A DNA stretch of 64,000 nucleotides from Rhizobium album (GCF_003122325.1 NZ_QFBC01000004.1:310001-374000); one strand, 5' to 3'. Shown: positions 18,706-28,372, counted from the first letter of the stretch. Numbers and translations are program-made. The notes: generated by a model from the letters alone, not told the origin.

Positions 18706-18777
18706 ATCACAGGCAATACCCGCGCCGGTGTTGCCACCTGGCGCGGGTTTTCCAGCATGTTCGAATAATCGAGGCGA

Positions 18778-19575
18778 TCAGGGCGTCGGGATCGGCAGCT
18801 CGGTAACGGTTGCCGAATCCGCCGGCGGTTCTGTGCCGAACCACTTCTTGTGAATGGCGGCCAGCGTGCCGTCCTTCTTCATCTCTGTGATGGCGGCATT
18901 GGCCTTTTCGAGCAGCGGATGGTCCTTGGTCATCATCAGGCCGTACTGTTCGCCGGTCTTGATGCGCACCTTGACGGTCAGGTCCTTCATCTTCAGGAAG
19001 GCGTATTCCATGCCCGGGATGTCGCTGACGGCGGCATCGACGCGGCCGGCGGTCAGATCCATCAGCAGGTCCTGCTGGGCGTTGTAGCCCTTGATTTCGG
19101 TGATGCCGAGCTTTTCCTGGTTATCCTTAGACCATTTGTCGCCGGTGGAACCGGAGAGAACGCCGACGATCTTGCCCTTGAGATCGGCTTCCGCCGCAAA
19201 GCTTGCATCCTTCTTGGAAGCGATGCCCATGTCGGCATCGTAATAGGGCTGCGTGAAGGACTGGCTGCCGAGGCGTTCCTTGGTGATGGTGATCGAGGAG
19301 ATCGCAACGTCGATGCGCTTCGAACTGGTGGCCGCAAACAGCGCCTGGAAGCCGAGGTCGGAGATTTCGGTGGTCATGCCGAGACGCTTGGCGACTTCGG
19401 TGGCGATATCGACTTCAAAACCCTCGAAGGTGCCGCTCTCGGTCTTGTATTCGAACGGCGGGTTGCTCGGATAGGAGCCGATCACAAGCGCTTCGGCAGC
19501 GGCGGTATGCGCGGTGGCGGTCATCAGGCCGACGGCGGCCATGATGCCCATGAGATGACGGCGCGTAAAACTCAT
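18778..19575 (-). CDS. Amino acid ABC transporter substrate-binding protein
   Basis: A 265-aa family 3 periplasmic binding protein. The N-terminus MSFTRRHLMGIMAAVGLMTA with AHTAAAEA is an export signal of Tat-like form (TRRHLM) and predicted cleavage after AAA. The mature domain shows EALVIGSYPSNPPFEYKTES, GFEVDIATEVAKRLGM, the signature VDVAISSITITKER-like (IDVAISSITITKERL) and GRVDAAVSDIPGMEYAF. The start ATG 19575 has GAGGGAGAA upstream. It pairs with the permease at 17909. The ligand is a small amino acid or derivative; the neighbouring aminotransferase may act on the imported compound. Confidence 0.93.
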   Translation of the reverse strand: MSFTRRHLMGIMAAVGLMTATAHTAAAEALVIGSYPSNPPFEYKTESGTFEGFEVDIATEVAKRLGMTTEISDLGFQALFAATSSKRIDVAISSITITKERLGSQSFTQPYYDADMGIASKKDASFAAEADLKGKIVGVLSGSTGDKWSKDNQEKLGITEIKGYNAQQDLLMDLTAGRVDAAVSDIPGMEYAFLKMKDLTVKVRIKTGEQYGLMMTKDHPLLEKANAAITEMKKDGTLAAIHKKWFGTEPPADSATVTELPIPTP

Positions 19576-19657
19576 TTCGTTCTCCCTCTGGCGTTGAGCC
19601 ATTGTTCACTTGATTGTTCTTCACTTGCCTGCCGGCCGAGCCGGCCGACAATTCCCC

Positions 19658-20866
19658 TTATGCCAAAGCTTCGACCATACGATCGAGCGCCGTTGCAATC
19701 TGATCCTTATCACGGAAAACGCACATCCGCAGGAAGGCCTTGGACGATTCGCCGAAAAGATAGCCGGGCGCCAGGCCGACACGGGCGGCCTCCAGAATCC
19801 GGGCGCAGGCGGCCCGAGAATCCGGCTCGCCCTCCAGTGCGAAAAAGGCGTACATGCCACCCTTCGGCTTGTCCGGCAGGATCATGCCCGGAATGAACTT
19901 CAGCCGGTTGTAGGCAAGGTCGAGACCGGTCCTGGCCCGATCGCGGATCTCGGCGACCAGCGGTTCGCCCTGGCGGATCGCCGCCACGGCGCCGGCCTGG
20001 ACCATGCCCGAGGTGCCGCTGTTGATATATTGCGTCATGGCGCCCAGATGCGAAGCCACCCCGGTCGGATGCGTCAGCCAGCCGATGCGCCAGCCGGTCA
20101 TCGCCCAGGCTTTGGAAAAACTATTGATCGAGATCACCCGGTCGTCGTCGCCGGCGATCTGCAGGACCGACGGCGCGACCGGGCCATCGAAATACAGCCG
20201 GCCATAGACTTCGTCGGAAATGATCCAGATGCCGGTCTTGCGGCTGAAATCCAGAAGCGCCTGCATTTCCTCCCGGCTGGCCGTCCAGCCCGTCGGGTTG
20301 GAGGGAGTCGACAGGAAGATCGCCCGGGTGCGGGCGTCGCAGCGGGCGAACAGCTTGTCGAGGTCGAGGCGGAAATCCGTGTCGAAATCGAGCGCCACCG
20401 GGCGCGGCTCGCCGCCGATCAGGTGGATGGCGTTGTGGATGTTCGGCCATTGCGGCGCGACGTAAACGACGTTGGTGCCGACATCGACCAGCATTTCCAG
20501 AGCGATATAGAGCGCCTGCATGCCGCCCGGCGCCACCGTGGTGCGCTCGATGCCGATCGGACAGTCGTGCAGCGCCGTCTGGTATTCGCTGAGCGCGACA
20601 TTGAGCGGATCGAGGCCGCGCATGTTGGGAATGTAGAAGGTCTTGCCTTCGTCCAGCGCCGCCGTCGCCGCATCGCGGATGAATTTCGGCGTCACGACGT
20701 CGCCTTCGCCGTACCACAGCGGAATGACATTGCCGAGTTCGCGGGCGCGCATGGCGAGCAGCGCGATGTTTTCCGTATGCAGGTCCTGGATCTGCGGCCG
20801 GATGCCCGCAAGGGCGGAGGGGCCCGAATTGTGTCCCTGCCTGAACGAAGCATGGTTGACGGTCAT
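19658..20866 (-). CDS. Pyridoxal-phosphate-dependent aminotransferase (class I/II)
   Basis: A 402-aa fold-type I aminotransferase. The PLP lysine lies in SINSFSKAWAMTGWRIGW, with STPSNPTGWTAS, IISDEVYGRLYFDG and a C-terminal Arg (FLRMCVFRDKD) for the substrate carboxylate. The start MTVNHASFRQGHN is chosen; upstream codons to 20968 are basic and non-homologous. It is transcribed toward the ABC binding-protein gene with 82 bp between them, so the three genes may form one amino-acid uptake and catabolism unit. Substrate unknown. Confidence 0.92.
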   Translation of the reverse strand: MTVNHASFRQGHNSGPSALAGIRPQIQDLHTENIALLAMRARELGNVIPLWYGEGDVVTPKFIRDAATAALDEGKTFYIPNMRGLDPLNVALSEYQTALHDCPIGIERTTVAPGGMQALYIALEMLVDVGTNVVYVAPQWPNIHNAIHLIGGEPRPVALDFDTDFRLDLDKLFARCDARTRAIFLSTPSNPTGWTASREEMQALLDFSRKTGIWIISDEVYGRLYFDGPVAPSVLQIAGDDDRVISINSFSKAWAMTGWRIGWLTHPTGVASHLGAMTQYINSGTSGMVQAGAVAAIRQGEPLVAEIRDRARTGLDLAYNRLKFIPGMILPDKPKGGMYAFFALEGEPDSRAACARILEAARVGLAPGYLFGESSKAFLRMCVFRDKDQIATALDRMVEALA

Positions 20867-21046
20867 CGAAACGCTGCCCTTGACATGTTTTCTGCCCACT
20901 TCCCGCCAAAGGCAGAAAAAACGGCTCTTATATTGCGAAATGGTGAAACAAATCCCGGCGCATTTCAAGCGAGAAATTTTAAGTTTAAAAAGAATTTTGC
21001 CAGGTCAAGGCCGCCGCTTGGCGGCCCTGATGCAATGGCACAACCG

Positions 21047-22534
21047 TCAATCGACAATCGCTTCGCAATCGATCTCCACGAGGTAGTCGCCGATCAGGTC
21101 ACCGACCGCAAGCAGGGTGTTGGCCGGCCGGATCTCGCCGAAATAGCGGCCATGAATGCGCGACACCGGCTCCCAGTCATCGACATGCCGGAGGAAGACG
21201 CGGGTGCGCACCACATCTTCCATCCGCGCGCCGAGCGCCGCCAGGCTGGCAGCGATCTTGTCGAGGATGAAGACGGTCTGGCCGGCGGGATCGCCGGGGC
21301 AGACCACTTCGCCGGAGCCGTTCGTCGCCGTCGTGCCGCTGACCAGCACGCGGTCCTTGACGCGGACGGCGCGGCTATAACCGGCAAGCGGCTCCCAGAC
21401 GCTGCCGGAATCGACGCGCAGACGCTCCGGGCGGCCGGGCATCGAGGTGGCGGTGAAATATTTCGGCACGCTGTCGAGATGGTGGCTCAAATCGCCCGAG
21501 GCGGTGAGGAAGGGCGGGCGGCGATATTCGTCGCCGCAATCGCCCGCCAGCATGCGCGTGCCGGCGAGCGCCTTGTCGATGACCGCATGGTCTTCGCCGT
21601 CGAGCGCAAACGAGAAAAGCTTGAGGTTGTCGCCGCGATGCTCGCGCTCGCCGAGCCGGGCGCCGATGATGGTGGCGGCCACCGCCTCATGCTGCAGCAC
21701 CCAGCGGGTGGCGACGTTGGAGATCGAGACGCCGTGCCGCTTCGCTACCACGTCGAGGGCGGAGAGGATGCCCTGCAGCGCCGGCCAGCCGCCGATCTCA
21801 TCGACAAAACGCTTGTATTTCGACTTGCTCCAGTCGGCGATGTCGCCTTCGGCCGGTTCCGGCCGGCCGAGCCAGCGCTCCGACATCAGCCCGCCGGCCA
21901 GCGTGCCGTAGGCGAGAAGCCGTATGCCGTTTTCCAGGCAGAAATCGCTCATCTCGCCGGCGGCGCGCCGGTCGAGCAGCGAGAAGCAGACCTGGTTGGA
22001 AACGACGGGAATGCCGTGCTTGACCAGCACTCGCAGGTGCGCGGTGTCGAAATTGGTCAGGCCGATATGGCCGATCAGCCCCTCCTCCTTCAGCGCCGCC
22101 AGGCCTTTCATCGCATCGAGATAGGCGGGATGCTCGAACGTCCACCAATGGAACTGCATGAGGTCGATGCGCGAGACATTCAGCCGCTTCAGGCTGCGCT
22201 CGACGCCTTCGCGCACGACGGAAAGCGGCATCGGGCCGGGAACCGGGCACCATTTGGTGAAGGCGACGGGGCGGTTGGGGCCGGCCGCCTCGCCGGCGGC
22301 GACACGCGCCAGCAGGCGACCGGCAATGATTTCGGCGCTGCCGTAATGATCGGCCATGTCGAAGCTGTCGAAACCGGCACGGGCGTAGTCGAGCAGCACG
22401 GAGGACATGGCTTCTGGGTCGAGGTCAGGGCGATCGCGCTCCATGTCCGCCACCTGCCAGAGGCCGGTGACGATGCGGGAGATGTGGAGATCAGGGGCAA
22501 GCTTGAAACGGTCGGGCGCAGTCGGGACGGTCAT
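21047..22534 (-). CDS. Aldo/keto reductase fused to a C-terminal RidA-like domain
   Basis: About 495 aa. N-terminal AKR barrel (about residues 1-330) has FDMADHYGSAE (Asp/Tyr of the catalytic tetrad), LMQFHWWTFEHPAYL, IGLTNFDTAHL and a C-terminal IIGARLGEREH. C-terminal Rid domain (about residues 350-495) has AGYSRAVRVKDRVLVSGTTA, DPAGQTVFILDKIAASLAAL and PANTLLAVGDLIGDYLVEID. The RidA catalytic Arg (PARxxV) is replaced by Asn, so imine deaminase activity is doubtful. An alternative start at 22564 overlaps the permease stop (ATGA). Last gene of the liv-type operon. Confidence 0.85.
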   Translation of the reverse strand: MTVPTAPDRFKLAPDLHISRIVTGLWQVADMERDRPDLDPEAMSSVLLDYARAGFDSFDMADHYGSAEIIAGRLLARVAAGEAAGPNRPVAFTKWCPVPGPMPLSVVREGVERSLKRLNVSRIDLMQFHWWTFEHPAYLDAMKGLAALKEEGLIGHIGLTNFDTAHLRVLVKHGIPVVSNQVCFSLLDRRAAGEMSDFCLENGIRLLAYGTLAGGLMSERWLGRPEPAEGDIADWSKSKYKRFVDEIGGWPALQGILSALDVVAKRHGVSISNVATRWVLQHEAVAATIIGARLGEREHRGDNLKLFSFALDGEDHAVIDKALAGTRMLAGDCGDEYRRPPFLTASGDLSHHLDSVPKYFTATSMPGRPERLRVDSGSVWEPLAGYSRAVRVKDRVLVSGTTATNGSGEVVCPGDPAGQTVFILDKIAASLAALGARMEDVVRTRVFLRHVDDWEPVSRIHGRYFGEIRPANTLLAVGDLIGDYLVEIDCEAIVD

Positions 22535-22560
22535 GGCGTTGTTCCGGAAAAGAGAAGGAG

Positions 22561-23562
22561 TCATTCGGCTTTGGCCGACGCCGGCGGGGCGAGCGTATCG
22601 GCAAGGTCCATGTGGCGGGAAACGATGATCTTTTCACCCAGCAGGCCGCGCGGCCGCAGGATGAGGGCGACCGACAGCAAAACGCCGATGCCGGTGATCT
22701 GCAAGGCCGCGGCGCGCGCCTGCTGTTCCGGCGGGAAGATCGCCTGGATGGCGCTGCCCGACAGCGCCCAGAGCGCCCAGATGACCACGCCACCGAGGAT
22801 GGCGCCGAGATTGTTGCCGGAGCCGCCGATGATCAGCATGGTCCAGACCTGGAAGGTCAGGGTCGGCAGGTAGTTTTCCGGCGCGATGAAGCCGATGAAA
22901 TGCGCCTGCACCGCACCACCCAGCCCCATGATGGCGCCGCCGAGCACGAAGGCCTGCAGCCGGTAGCGGGCCGGGCTCTTGCCGAGCGACGTCGCCGCCT
23001 CCTCGTCCTCGCGCACGGCGCGCAGCACACGGCCCCAGGGGCTGCGCACCAGCCGCTCCAGCGCCAGATACAGCACCAGCACCACGACGGCGATGGTGGC
23101 GAGGTTGGCGAAATTGAAGGCCAGCGCATTGCCGGCCAGCCCCCCGAACATCCGCGGGATGAAACCGATGCCGAAGGGCCCACCGGTCAGCCATTGCGCA
23201 TTCAGCGCCACCAGCTGGATGGTGACGGCAACGCCGAATGTGGCGATGGCGAGGTAATCGGAGCGCAGCCTGAGCGTCGCCAGGCCGATGAAGCCGGTCA
23301 CGGCGGCGGAGACCAGCATGGCGCCGCCCCAGCCGACGACGATCGGCAGGCCGAAACCACCAAAATGCATGTCGCTCGGCGGCGTGGTGAGGATCGCCGA
23401 GGTGTAGGCGCCGACGGCGGCAAAACCGGCAACGCCGACATTGAAAAGACCGGTCTGCCCCCATTGCAGGTTGAGCCCGAGGCAGAGGATGGAATAGCTG
23501 AGCGCCGTCGCCAGGAAAAAGGCGATGTAACCGGCCAGGCCAAGATTGAGGAGATCGAGCAT
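22561..23562 (-). CDS. livM: Branched-chain amino acid-type ABC transporter permease (LivM)
   Basis: A 333-aa inner-membrane permease: YIAFFLATALSYSILCLGLN, then FNVGVAGFAAVGAYTSAIL (LivM hallmark after QWGQTGLF), several TMs and the cytoplasmic loop LGKSPARYRLQAFVLGGAIMGLGGAV that docks with the ATPase. Its ATG overlaps the LivH stop by one base (TGATG). Together with LivH it forms the channel of a HAAT-family importer; the transported compound is unknown and need not be an amino acid. Confidence 0.95.
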   Translation of the reverse strand: MLDLLNLGLAGYIAFFLATALSYSILCLGLNLQWGQTGLFNVGVAGFAAVGAYTSAILTTPPSDMHFGGFGLPIVVGWGGAMLVSAAVTGFIGLATLRLRSDYLAIATFGVAVTIQLVALNAQWLTGGPFGIGFIPRMFGGLAGNALAFNFANLATIAVVVLVLYLALERLVRSPWGRVLRAVREDEEAATSLGKSPARYRLQAFVLGGAIMGLGGAVQAHFIGFIAPENYLPTLTFQVWTMLIIGGSGNNLGAILGGVVIWALWALSGSAIQAIFPPEQQARAAALQITGIGVLLSVALILRPRGLLGEKIIVSRHMDLADTLAPPASAKAE

Positions 23563-24470
23563 CAGGATCTAACTCCGAACAGGCCGGACGGCCGCACGAT
23601 GAGGACGACGATCAACAGCAGGAAAGCAATAGCGGCGCGCCATTCGGCGCCAACGGTCTGCACCGCCACCGCTTCGGCAAGACCGACGATCAGCCCGCCG
23701 ATCAAGGCACCCGGCACGCTGCCGATACCACCGAGGATGGCGGCGGCAAACAGCGGTAGAAGCAGGTCGAAACCCATGTACGGACGGATCTGCACGAGCA
23801 GGCCGACCATGATGCCGGCGGCGCAGGCAAGCGCCCCGCCGATCATCCAGGTGATGTTGACGATGCGGGCGACATCGATGCCGGCCACCCGCGCCAGATC
23901 CGGATTTTCGCTGACCGCCCGCATGGAACGGCCGGTCTGCGTGCGGGTCAGCAGCAGGTGGATGGAAAGCACCAGTGCGGCGGTAAGCCCGATCAGCACC
24001 ATCTGGTCGGGCGTGGCGCGGATGCCGAGGCCGAGTTGCTTGGCGATCTGCAGCTTCTTGCTGAAATAGGTCGGGCTGGAGGTGAAGAAAAATTCGAGCA
24101 GGCTGCGCAGCGCCATGGAAGCGCCGAAACTCGCCATAACAGCGGTGATGGCATTGGCGCGCCGCCGCAGGTGGCGGAAGAGCACGTAATCGAGGCCGAG
24201 CGCCAGAAGGCCGGTCAGCGCCATGGCGAAAACGGCGGCGACCAGCAGCGTCCAGCCGAAAGAAAAAGGGCCGATGGCCGGCACCGCGCCGCCCATGGCC
24301 CAGCCGAGAATGCCGGAGGTAAACAGCGTCGCATAAGCGCCCCAGGAGATGAACTCGCCATGGGCGAAATTCGAAAACCGCAGAATGGAATAGGTCAGCG
24401 TCACGCCGATGGCGCCGAGACCGATGATCGAGCCCGTCAGCAGGCCGTCGACGAGGAATTGCAGGTTCAT
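23562..24470 (-). CDS. livH: Branched-chain amino acid-type ABC transporter permease (LivH)
   Basis: A 302-aa permease starting MNLQFLVDGLLTGSIIGLGA, with GVTLTYSILRFSNFAHGEFISWGAYAT (LivH signature), many TM helices and the loop TGRSMRAVSENPDLARVAGID contacting the ATPases. ATG overlaps the LivF stop region by 4 bp (24467-24470). Partner of LivM. Confidence 0.96.
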   Translation of the reverse strand: MNLQFLVDGLLTGSIIGLGAIGVTLTYSILRFSNFAHGEFISWGAYATLFTSGILGWAMGGAVPAIGPFSFGWTLLVAAVFAMALTGLLALGLDYVLFRHLRRRANAITAVMASFGASMALRSLLEFFFTSSPTYFSKKLQIAKQLGLGIRATPDQMVLIGLTAALVLSIHLLLTRTQTGRSMRAVSENPDLARVAGIDVARIVNITWMIGGALACAAGIMVGLLVQIRPYMGFDLLLPLFAAAILGGIGSVPGALIGGLIVGLAEAVAVQTVGAEWRAAIAFLLLIVVLIVRPSGLFGVRS

Positions 24471-25231
24471 GCCGGCACCTCCCTGCCGCGCAGCTTGCCG
24501 CCGCCGAGATAGAGCGCGGCGATGGCCGGATCGTTCCAGAGGTCGGCGGCGCCGCCCTCATGGGCATTACGACCTTCGGCGAGGATATAGGCGCGGTCGG
24601 CGATCGCCAGCGCCGCCCGGGCGTTCTGCTCGACCAGCACGATGGTGACGCCCGCCTTGCGGATGCCGGCGAGATTGACGAAGACCTGTTCCACCAGTTT
24701 TGGCGACAGGCCGGCGGAAGGTTCGTCGAGCATGACGACGCGCGGCGAGACCATCAGCGCCCGGGCGACCGCCACCATCTGGCGCTGGCCGCCGGAAAGC
24801 CGGCCGGCGAGAAGGTGACGCTGGCGGGCGAGATCGGCAAACATGCCGTACATCTTGTCGAGCTGCGGGGCGCGTTCGGCCTTTGGCAGGATACCGGCCG
24901 CCAGCCGCAGATTGTCCTCGACGCTCATCTGGCCGAAGACGTTTTCCGTCTGCGGCACGAAGGCAAGCCCTTCATGCACCAGCCGGTGCGCCGGCAGTGC
25001 GGCGATCTCCCGGCCCTCCAGCCGGACCGAACCCGACTGTTTCGGCACCAGGCCGGCAATCGACTTGATGAAGGTGGATTTGCCCGCGCCGTTCGGGCCG
25101 AGGATGACGACGATCTCGCCCGGCGCCACCGTCATCGAGGCGCCGCGGACGATCGGCACGCCGGGATCGTAGCCGGAAACGAGGTCGGTGACGGCGAGGA
25201 TCGGCTGATTTTCAGCCTGCGGCGCGCTCAT
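24467..25231 (-). CDS. livF: ABC transporter ATP-binding protein (LivF)
   Basis: A 254-aa ATPase: Walker A GPNGAGKSTFIKS, signature LSGGQRQMVAVARALM, Walker B VVMLDEPSAGLSP and switch His in VLVEQNARAAL (His replaced by Gln-Asn, as usual in LivF). Its ATG overlaps the LivG stop by 4 bp. Hydrolyses ATP to drive uptake through LivHM. Confidence 0.96.
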   Translation of the reverse strand: MSAPQAENQPILAVTDLVSGYDPGVPIVRGASMTVAPGEIVVILGPNGAGKSTFIKSIAGLVPKQSGSVRLEGREIAALPAHRLVHEGLAFVPQTENVFGQMSVEDNLRLAAGILPKAERAPQLDKMYGMFADLARQRHLLAGRLSGGQRQMVAVARALMVSPRVVMLDEPSAGLSPKLVEQVFVNLAGIRKAGVTIVLVEQNARAALAIADRAYILAEGRNAHEGGAADLWNDPAIAALYLGGGKLRGREVPA

Positions 25232-26049
25232 AACAGGTGCCCTCCGCCGAGATAGGCCTCGATCACCCTGGGATCGGCCGCCACCGCCTCGGGCGTGCCC
25301 TCGCAGAGCAGCTTGCCCGTCGCCATGACGAAGACATGGCTGCAGAGGCGGGCGATCATATCCATGTTGTGCTCGATGATCAGGAACGTCGTGCCGCGGC
25401 GATTGATCTCGACGATCCGGTCGATGATCACCTCCAGCAGGCTCGGATTGACGCCGGCCGCCGGTTCGTCGAGCAGGATGATGCTCGGATCGGCCATCAG
25501 CACGCGGGCGAGTTCCAGAAGCTTGCGCTGGCCGCCCGAGAGCACCTTGGCCGGCTGGCGGGCGAGATGCGTCAGCGTCACGAAGTCGAGCAGCGCCATC
25601 GCCTTGTCGTAGGTTTCCTTTTCCTCGCGGGCGACGCGGCCCGGCATGATCCAGTTCGGCAGGATGCGTTCGCCGGCCTGGTTCTGGCGGCCGAGCATGA
25701 CGTTTTCCACCAGCGACATGTTGGGAAAGGGTTTTGGGATCTGGAAGGTGCGCCCGAGGCCGAGGGTGATGCGCCGGTGCGCCGGGCTTGCCTCCACCGC
25801 CTCGCCCCCGATCAGCACCCGGCCGGCGGTTGGGCTCATGGCGCCGGCGAGCAGGTTGAACATCGTCGTCTTGCCGGCGCCGTTCGGACCGATCAGGCCG
25901 ACGATCTCGCCCCGACCGATCGACAGCGACACACCGTCGACGGCAGCGATGCCGCCGAAACGCTGCACCACGTTGTCCGCGGCAAGCACCGGCCTTTCCT
26001 GCGTGCGCTCGCGCCGGCCATCCGGCGGCGCTGCCCCTGTCTCATGCAT
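25228..26049 (-). CDS. livG: ABC transporter ATP-binding protein (LivG)
   Basis: A 273-aa ATPase: Walker A GPNGAGKTTMFNLLAG, LSGGQRKLLELARVLM, Walker B IILLDEPAAGVNPSL, switch IIEHNMDMIARLCSHV and the LivG C-terminus VIEAYLGGG. The start ATG 26049 has GGAG nine bases upstream; a TTG at 26058 is an alternative. First gene of the minus-strand operon livG-livF-livH-livM-AKR/Rid and divergent from the GntR gene. Confidence 0.95.
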   Translation of the reverse strand: MHETGAAPPDGRRERTQERPVLAADNVVQRFGGIAAVDGVSLSIGRGEIVGLIGPNGAGKTTMFNLLAGAMSPTAGRVLIGGEAVEASPAHRRITLGLGRTFQIPKPFPNMSLVENVMLGRQNQAGERILPNWIMPGRVAREEKETYDKAMALLDFVTLTHLARQPAKVLSGGQRKLLELARVLMADPSIILLDEPAAGVNPSLLEVIIDRIVEINRRGTTFLIIEHNMDMIARLCSHVFVMATGKLLCEGTPEAVAADPRVIEAYLGGGHLL

Positions 26050-26157
26050 TCGGCGCAACTCCGAAAAAAGAGTTTGATCTTCAATTTCTGATCACATATC
26101 TTAAATCATACGGTAACGCGCACTTAACCCTCTGGCAAGAGTGATCCGGGCAGGCAG

Positions 26158-26940
26158 ATGGCGGATTTTTCAAGGGTGCTGAACATCAAAGGGGGGCCGC
26201 CGCAGCCCGCGCCTTTGCGCGACAAGCTGACGCCGGTCGTGCGCGAAACGGTGCAGGACCGCGTCTACCAGCAACTGCGCCAGGCGCTGATCTACGGGCT
26301 TTTCGACCCCGGCCAGGTGCTGATCATCCAGGATATCGCCGTGTCGATGCAGACCAGCACCATGCCGGTGCGTGATGCCCTGAGCCGGCTCATATCCGAA
26401 CAGGCGCTGGAGGCGCTGCCAAACCGCTCCGTGCGCGTGCCTGTGATCGATCCGAAGCGGCTCGACGATCTCCTGAAGGCGCGCATCGTTATCGAGGGCG
26501 CGGCGCTGGAGCTTGCCACCCATCGCATCACCGACGAAGAGATCGAGGCGCTGCACCCGCTGATCGGCCATTACGACGAGGCGCTGGCGAACCGCTCGGA
26601 CTATCCGATCGAGGAGGAACTGGATCTCAACAAGAGTTTCCATTTCCGCATCTACCAGCATTCCGGCTCCGACGTCTTGTTTCCGATCATCGAGAGCCTG
26701 TGGCTGCAATCGGGCCCCTATGTGCGCGCCGCCGTGCTGAAGTTCGATCCGAAGAGCGAGATATCGGCGCTGCATTATCACCGGGAAATCCTTGCGGCGC
26801 TGAAGGCGCGGGATGCGGAAGCCGCCAAGCGGGCGCTCGCCTCCGATATCAGCCGCGCCTTCGACCTCTTGCGCGATACGCCGCTGACCGACAGCGAACC
26901 GGCGCCCCCGGCCAAGAGACGCTACAGGCGCAAGACATGA
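26158..26940 (+). CDS. GntR family transcriptional regulator (FCD type)
   Basis: A 260-aa regulator. The N-terminal wHTH shows VQDRVYQQLRQALIYGLFDPG and TSTMPVRDALSRLISEQALEALPNRSVRV. The C-terminal all-helical FCD domain carries the metal/ligand-binding Asp/His pattern (DLNKSFHFRIYQHSG, LHYHREILAALKARD). Divergent from livG with an AT-rich 108-bp spacer, so it probably controls the transporter operon and perhaps its own downstream genes at 26963-30108. Basic C-terminal tail. Confidence 0.92.
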   Translation: MADFSRVLNIKGGPPQPAPLRDKLTPVVRETVQDRVYQQLRQALIYGLFDPGQVLIIQDIAVSMQTSTMPVRDALSRLISEQALEALPNRSVRVPVIDPKRLDDLLKARIVIEGAALELATHRITDEEIEALHPLIGHYDEALANRSDYPIEEELDLNKSFHFRIYQHSGSDVLFPIIESLWLQSGPYVRAAVLKFDPKSEISALHYHREILAALKARDAEAAKRALASDISRAFDLLRDTPLTDSEPAPPAKRRYRRKT

Positions 26941-26962
26941 CGACGAACAGGGTGGAACGGAT

Positions 26963-27313
26963 ATGACGGCGACGGACGACGGTTTCGAGCTTTACGACCT
27001 GCGTGTCGAGGCAGTGGTGCCCGAGGGCAAGCCGATCTATTGCGGCGCCAGGCCGGGCGACCATTTCGAGCTGCGCGGCGAGATGCTGAGCCTGCCGCCC
27101 GGCCAAGGCTTTTCCATCTATTCGCTGGCCGCGGTGCTGCCGCTGCTCGCCGCCAAGCAGCGGATGACCCATAAGAACGACTGGATGACCAGCGATGCGG
27201 AAATCGCCTGCCCCGACCCCAACTGCGCCAGCCGCCTGAAAATCGTGCGGCTCGGCAAGCGCCGTTTCAGCCATGCCGAAACCACCGCCGTGCCGCTGCC
27301 CAAGGAAGAGTGA
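26963..27313 (+). CDS. TIGR04076 family protein
   Basis: A 116-aa protein. Its sequence resembles the uncharacterised TIGR04076 family: start DGFELYDLRVEAVVPEGKPI, GARPGDHFELRGEMLSLPPG, FSIYSLAAVLPLLAAKQR and a Cys pair (IACPDPNCASRLKI). Such genes often sit beside oxidoreductases in catabolic operons. Between the GntR regulator (22 bp upstream) and the second AKR (3 bp downstream), so part of the same transcript. Confidence 0.8.
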   Translation: MTATDDGFELYDLRVEAVVPEGKPIYCGARPGDHFELRGEMLSLPPGQGFSIYSLAAVLPLLAAKQRMTHKNDWMTSDAEIACPDPNCASRLKIVRLGKRRFSHAETTAVPLPKEE

Positions 27314-27316
27314 AAA

Positions 27317-28372
27317 ATGACTGCCAAGACCTACGACCTCCGCCCCGGCTATACGATTTCCCGCGTCATTCGCGGTGGCTGGCAGCTTGCCGGCGGCCAT
27401 GGCCCGATCGACCGCACACAGGCGGTGGACGACCTGATCGCCGCTTATGACGCCGGCCTGACGACCTTCGACTGCGCCGACATCTATACCGGCGTCGAGG
27501 AACTGATCGGCGATTTCCGCGTCAAGCTTGCCGACAAGCGCGGCGTCGATGCGGCGACGAAGGTGAAGGTGCACACCAAGATGGTGCCGGACCTCGACGT
27601 GCTGCCGCGCATCAGCAAGGCCTATGTCGCCGGCATCGTCGAGCAATCGCTGAAACGGTTGCGGGTCGAGCGGCTGAACCTCGTGCAGTTTCACTGGTGG
27701 GACTATGCCTTTGCCGGTTATCTCGATGCCTTCGGCTGGCTGAACGAGCTGCGCCAGGAAGGCAAGATCCAGAACGTCGGCGGCACCAATTTTGACATGC
27801 CGCGGGTCAAACAGGTGCTGGAGGCCGGCATTCCGCTCGCCAGCATGCAGGTGCAATATTCCGTGCTCGACAACCGGCCCGAACACGGCTTTGCCGACCT
27901 CGCCGCCGCAAACGGCATCACCCTGCTCTGTTACGGCTCCGTCGCCGGCGGTTTCTTGAGCGACCGTTGGCTCAGCGTACCCGAGCCGGAGATGCCGCTC
28001 GAAAACCGCTCGCTGGTGAAATACAAGCTGATCATCGACGATTTTGGTGGCTGGGACCTGTTCCAGGACCTTTTGCGCACGCTGAAATCGGTCGGTGATC
28101 GCCATGGCGCCGACATCGCCACCATCGCCAGTGCCTATATGCTGGAGCAGCCGGTGGTCGGCGCCGTCATCGTCGGTGCGCGCAACCAGGCGCATGCGCT
28201 CGCCAATGCGAAGATCATGGACATCGCCCTGACGGAAACCGACCGCGCCGCGATCGCCGCCGTGCTTTCGCGCCGCAGCGGCCCGGACGGCGACATCTAC
28301 ACGCTGGAGCGCGACCGCCACGGCCGCCACGGCTCGATAATGCATTACAACCTCAATGCGGGACGGCACTGA
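27317..28372 (+). CDS. Aldo/keto reductase
   Basis: A 351-aa NADPH-dependent AKR. Catalytic residues Asp/Tyr lie in TFDCADIYTGVEELIG, Lys in VKVHTKMVPDL, with LVQFHWWDYAFAGYLDAF and VGGTNFDMPRVKQV. It shares the unusual HWW and the overall order with the AKR half of the AKR-Rid protein at 21047, so the two are paralogues in one regulon. The stop overlaps the next ATG (TGATG). Possible dehydrogenase of a sugar- or lactone-like compound; substrate unknown. Confidence 0.92.
   Translation: MTAKTYDLRPGYTISRVIRGGWQLAGGHGPIDRTQAVDDLIAAYDAGLTTFDCADIYTGVEELIGDFRVKLADKRGVDAATKVKVHTKMVPDLDVLPRISKAYVAGIVEQSLKRLRVERLNLVQFHWWDYAFAGYLDAFGWLNELRQEGKIQNVGGTNFDMPRVKQVLEAGIPLASMQVQYSVLDNRPEHGFADLAAANGITLLCYGSVAGGFLSDRWLSVPEPEMPLENRSLVKYKLIIDDFGGWDLFQDLLRTLKSVGDRHGADIATIASAYMLEQPVVGAVIVGARNQAHALANAKIMDIALTETDRAAIAAVLSRRSGPDGDIYTLERDRHGRHGSIMHYNLNAGRH

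Noticed and set aside
17909-19575. A complete polar amino-acid ABC operon
   Set aside because: Only one permease and the binding protein are present; no ATPase gene is adjacent.
19604-19619. GTTC...GTTC upstream of the amino-acid binding protein as an SOS box
   Set aside because: The spacer is eight bases, not the seven required by the alphaproteobacterial LexA site.
19610-22873. 1087-codon plus-strand frame across three minus-strand genes
   Set aside because: It spans the aminotransferase, AKR-Rid and permease genes and has no domain; a result of high GC.
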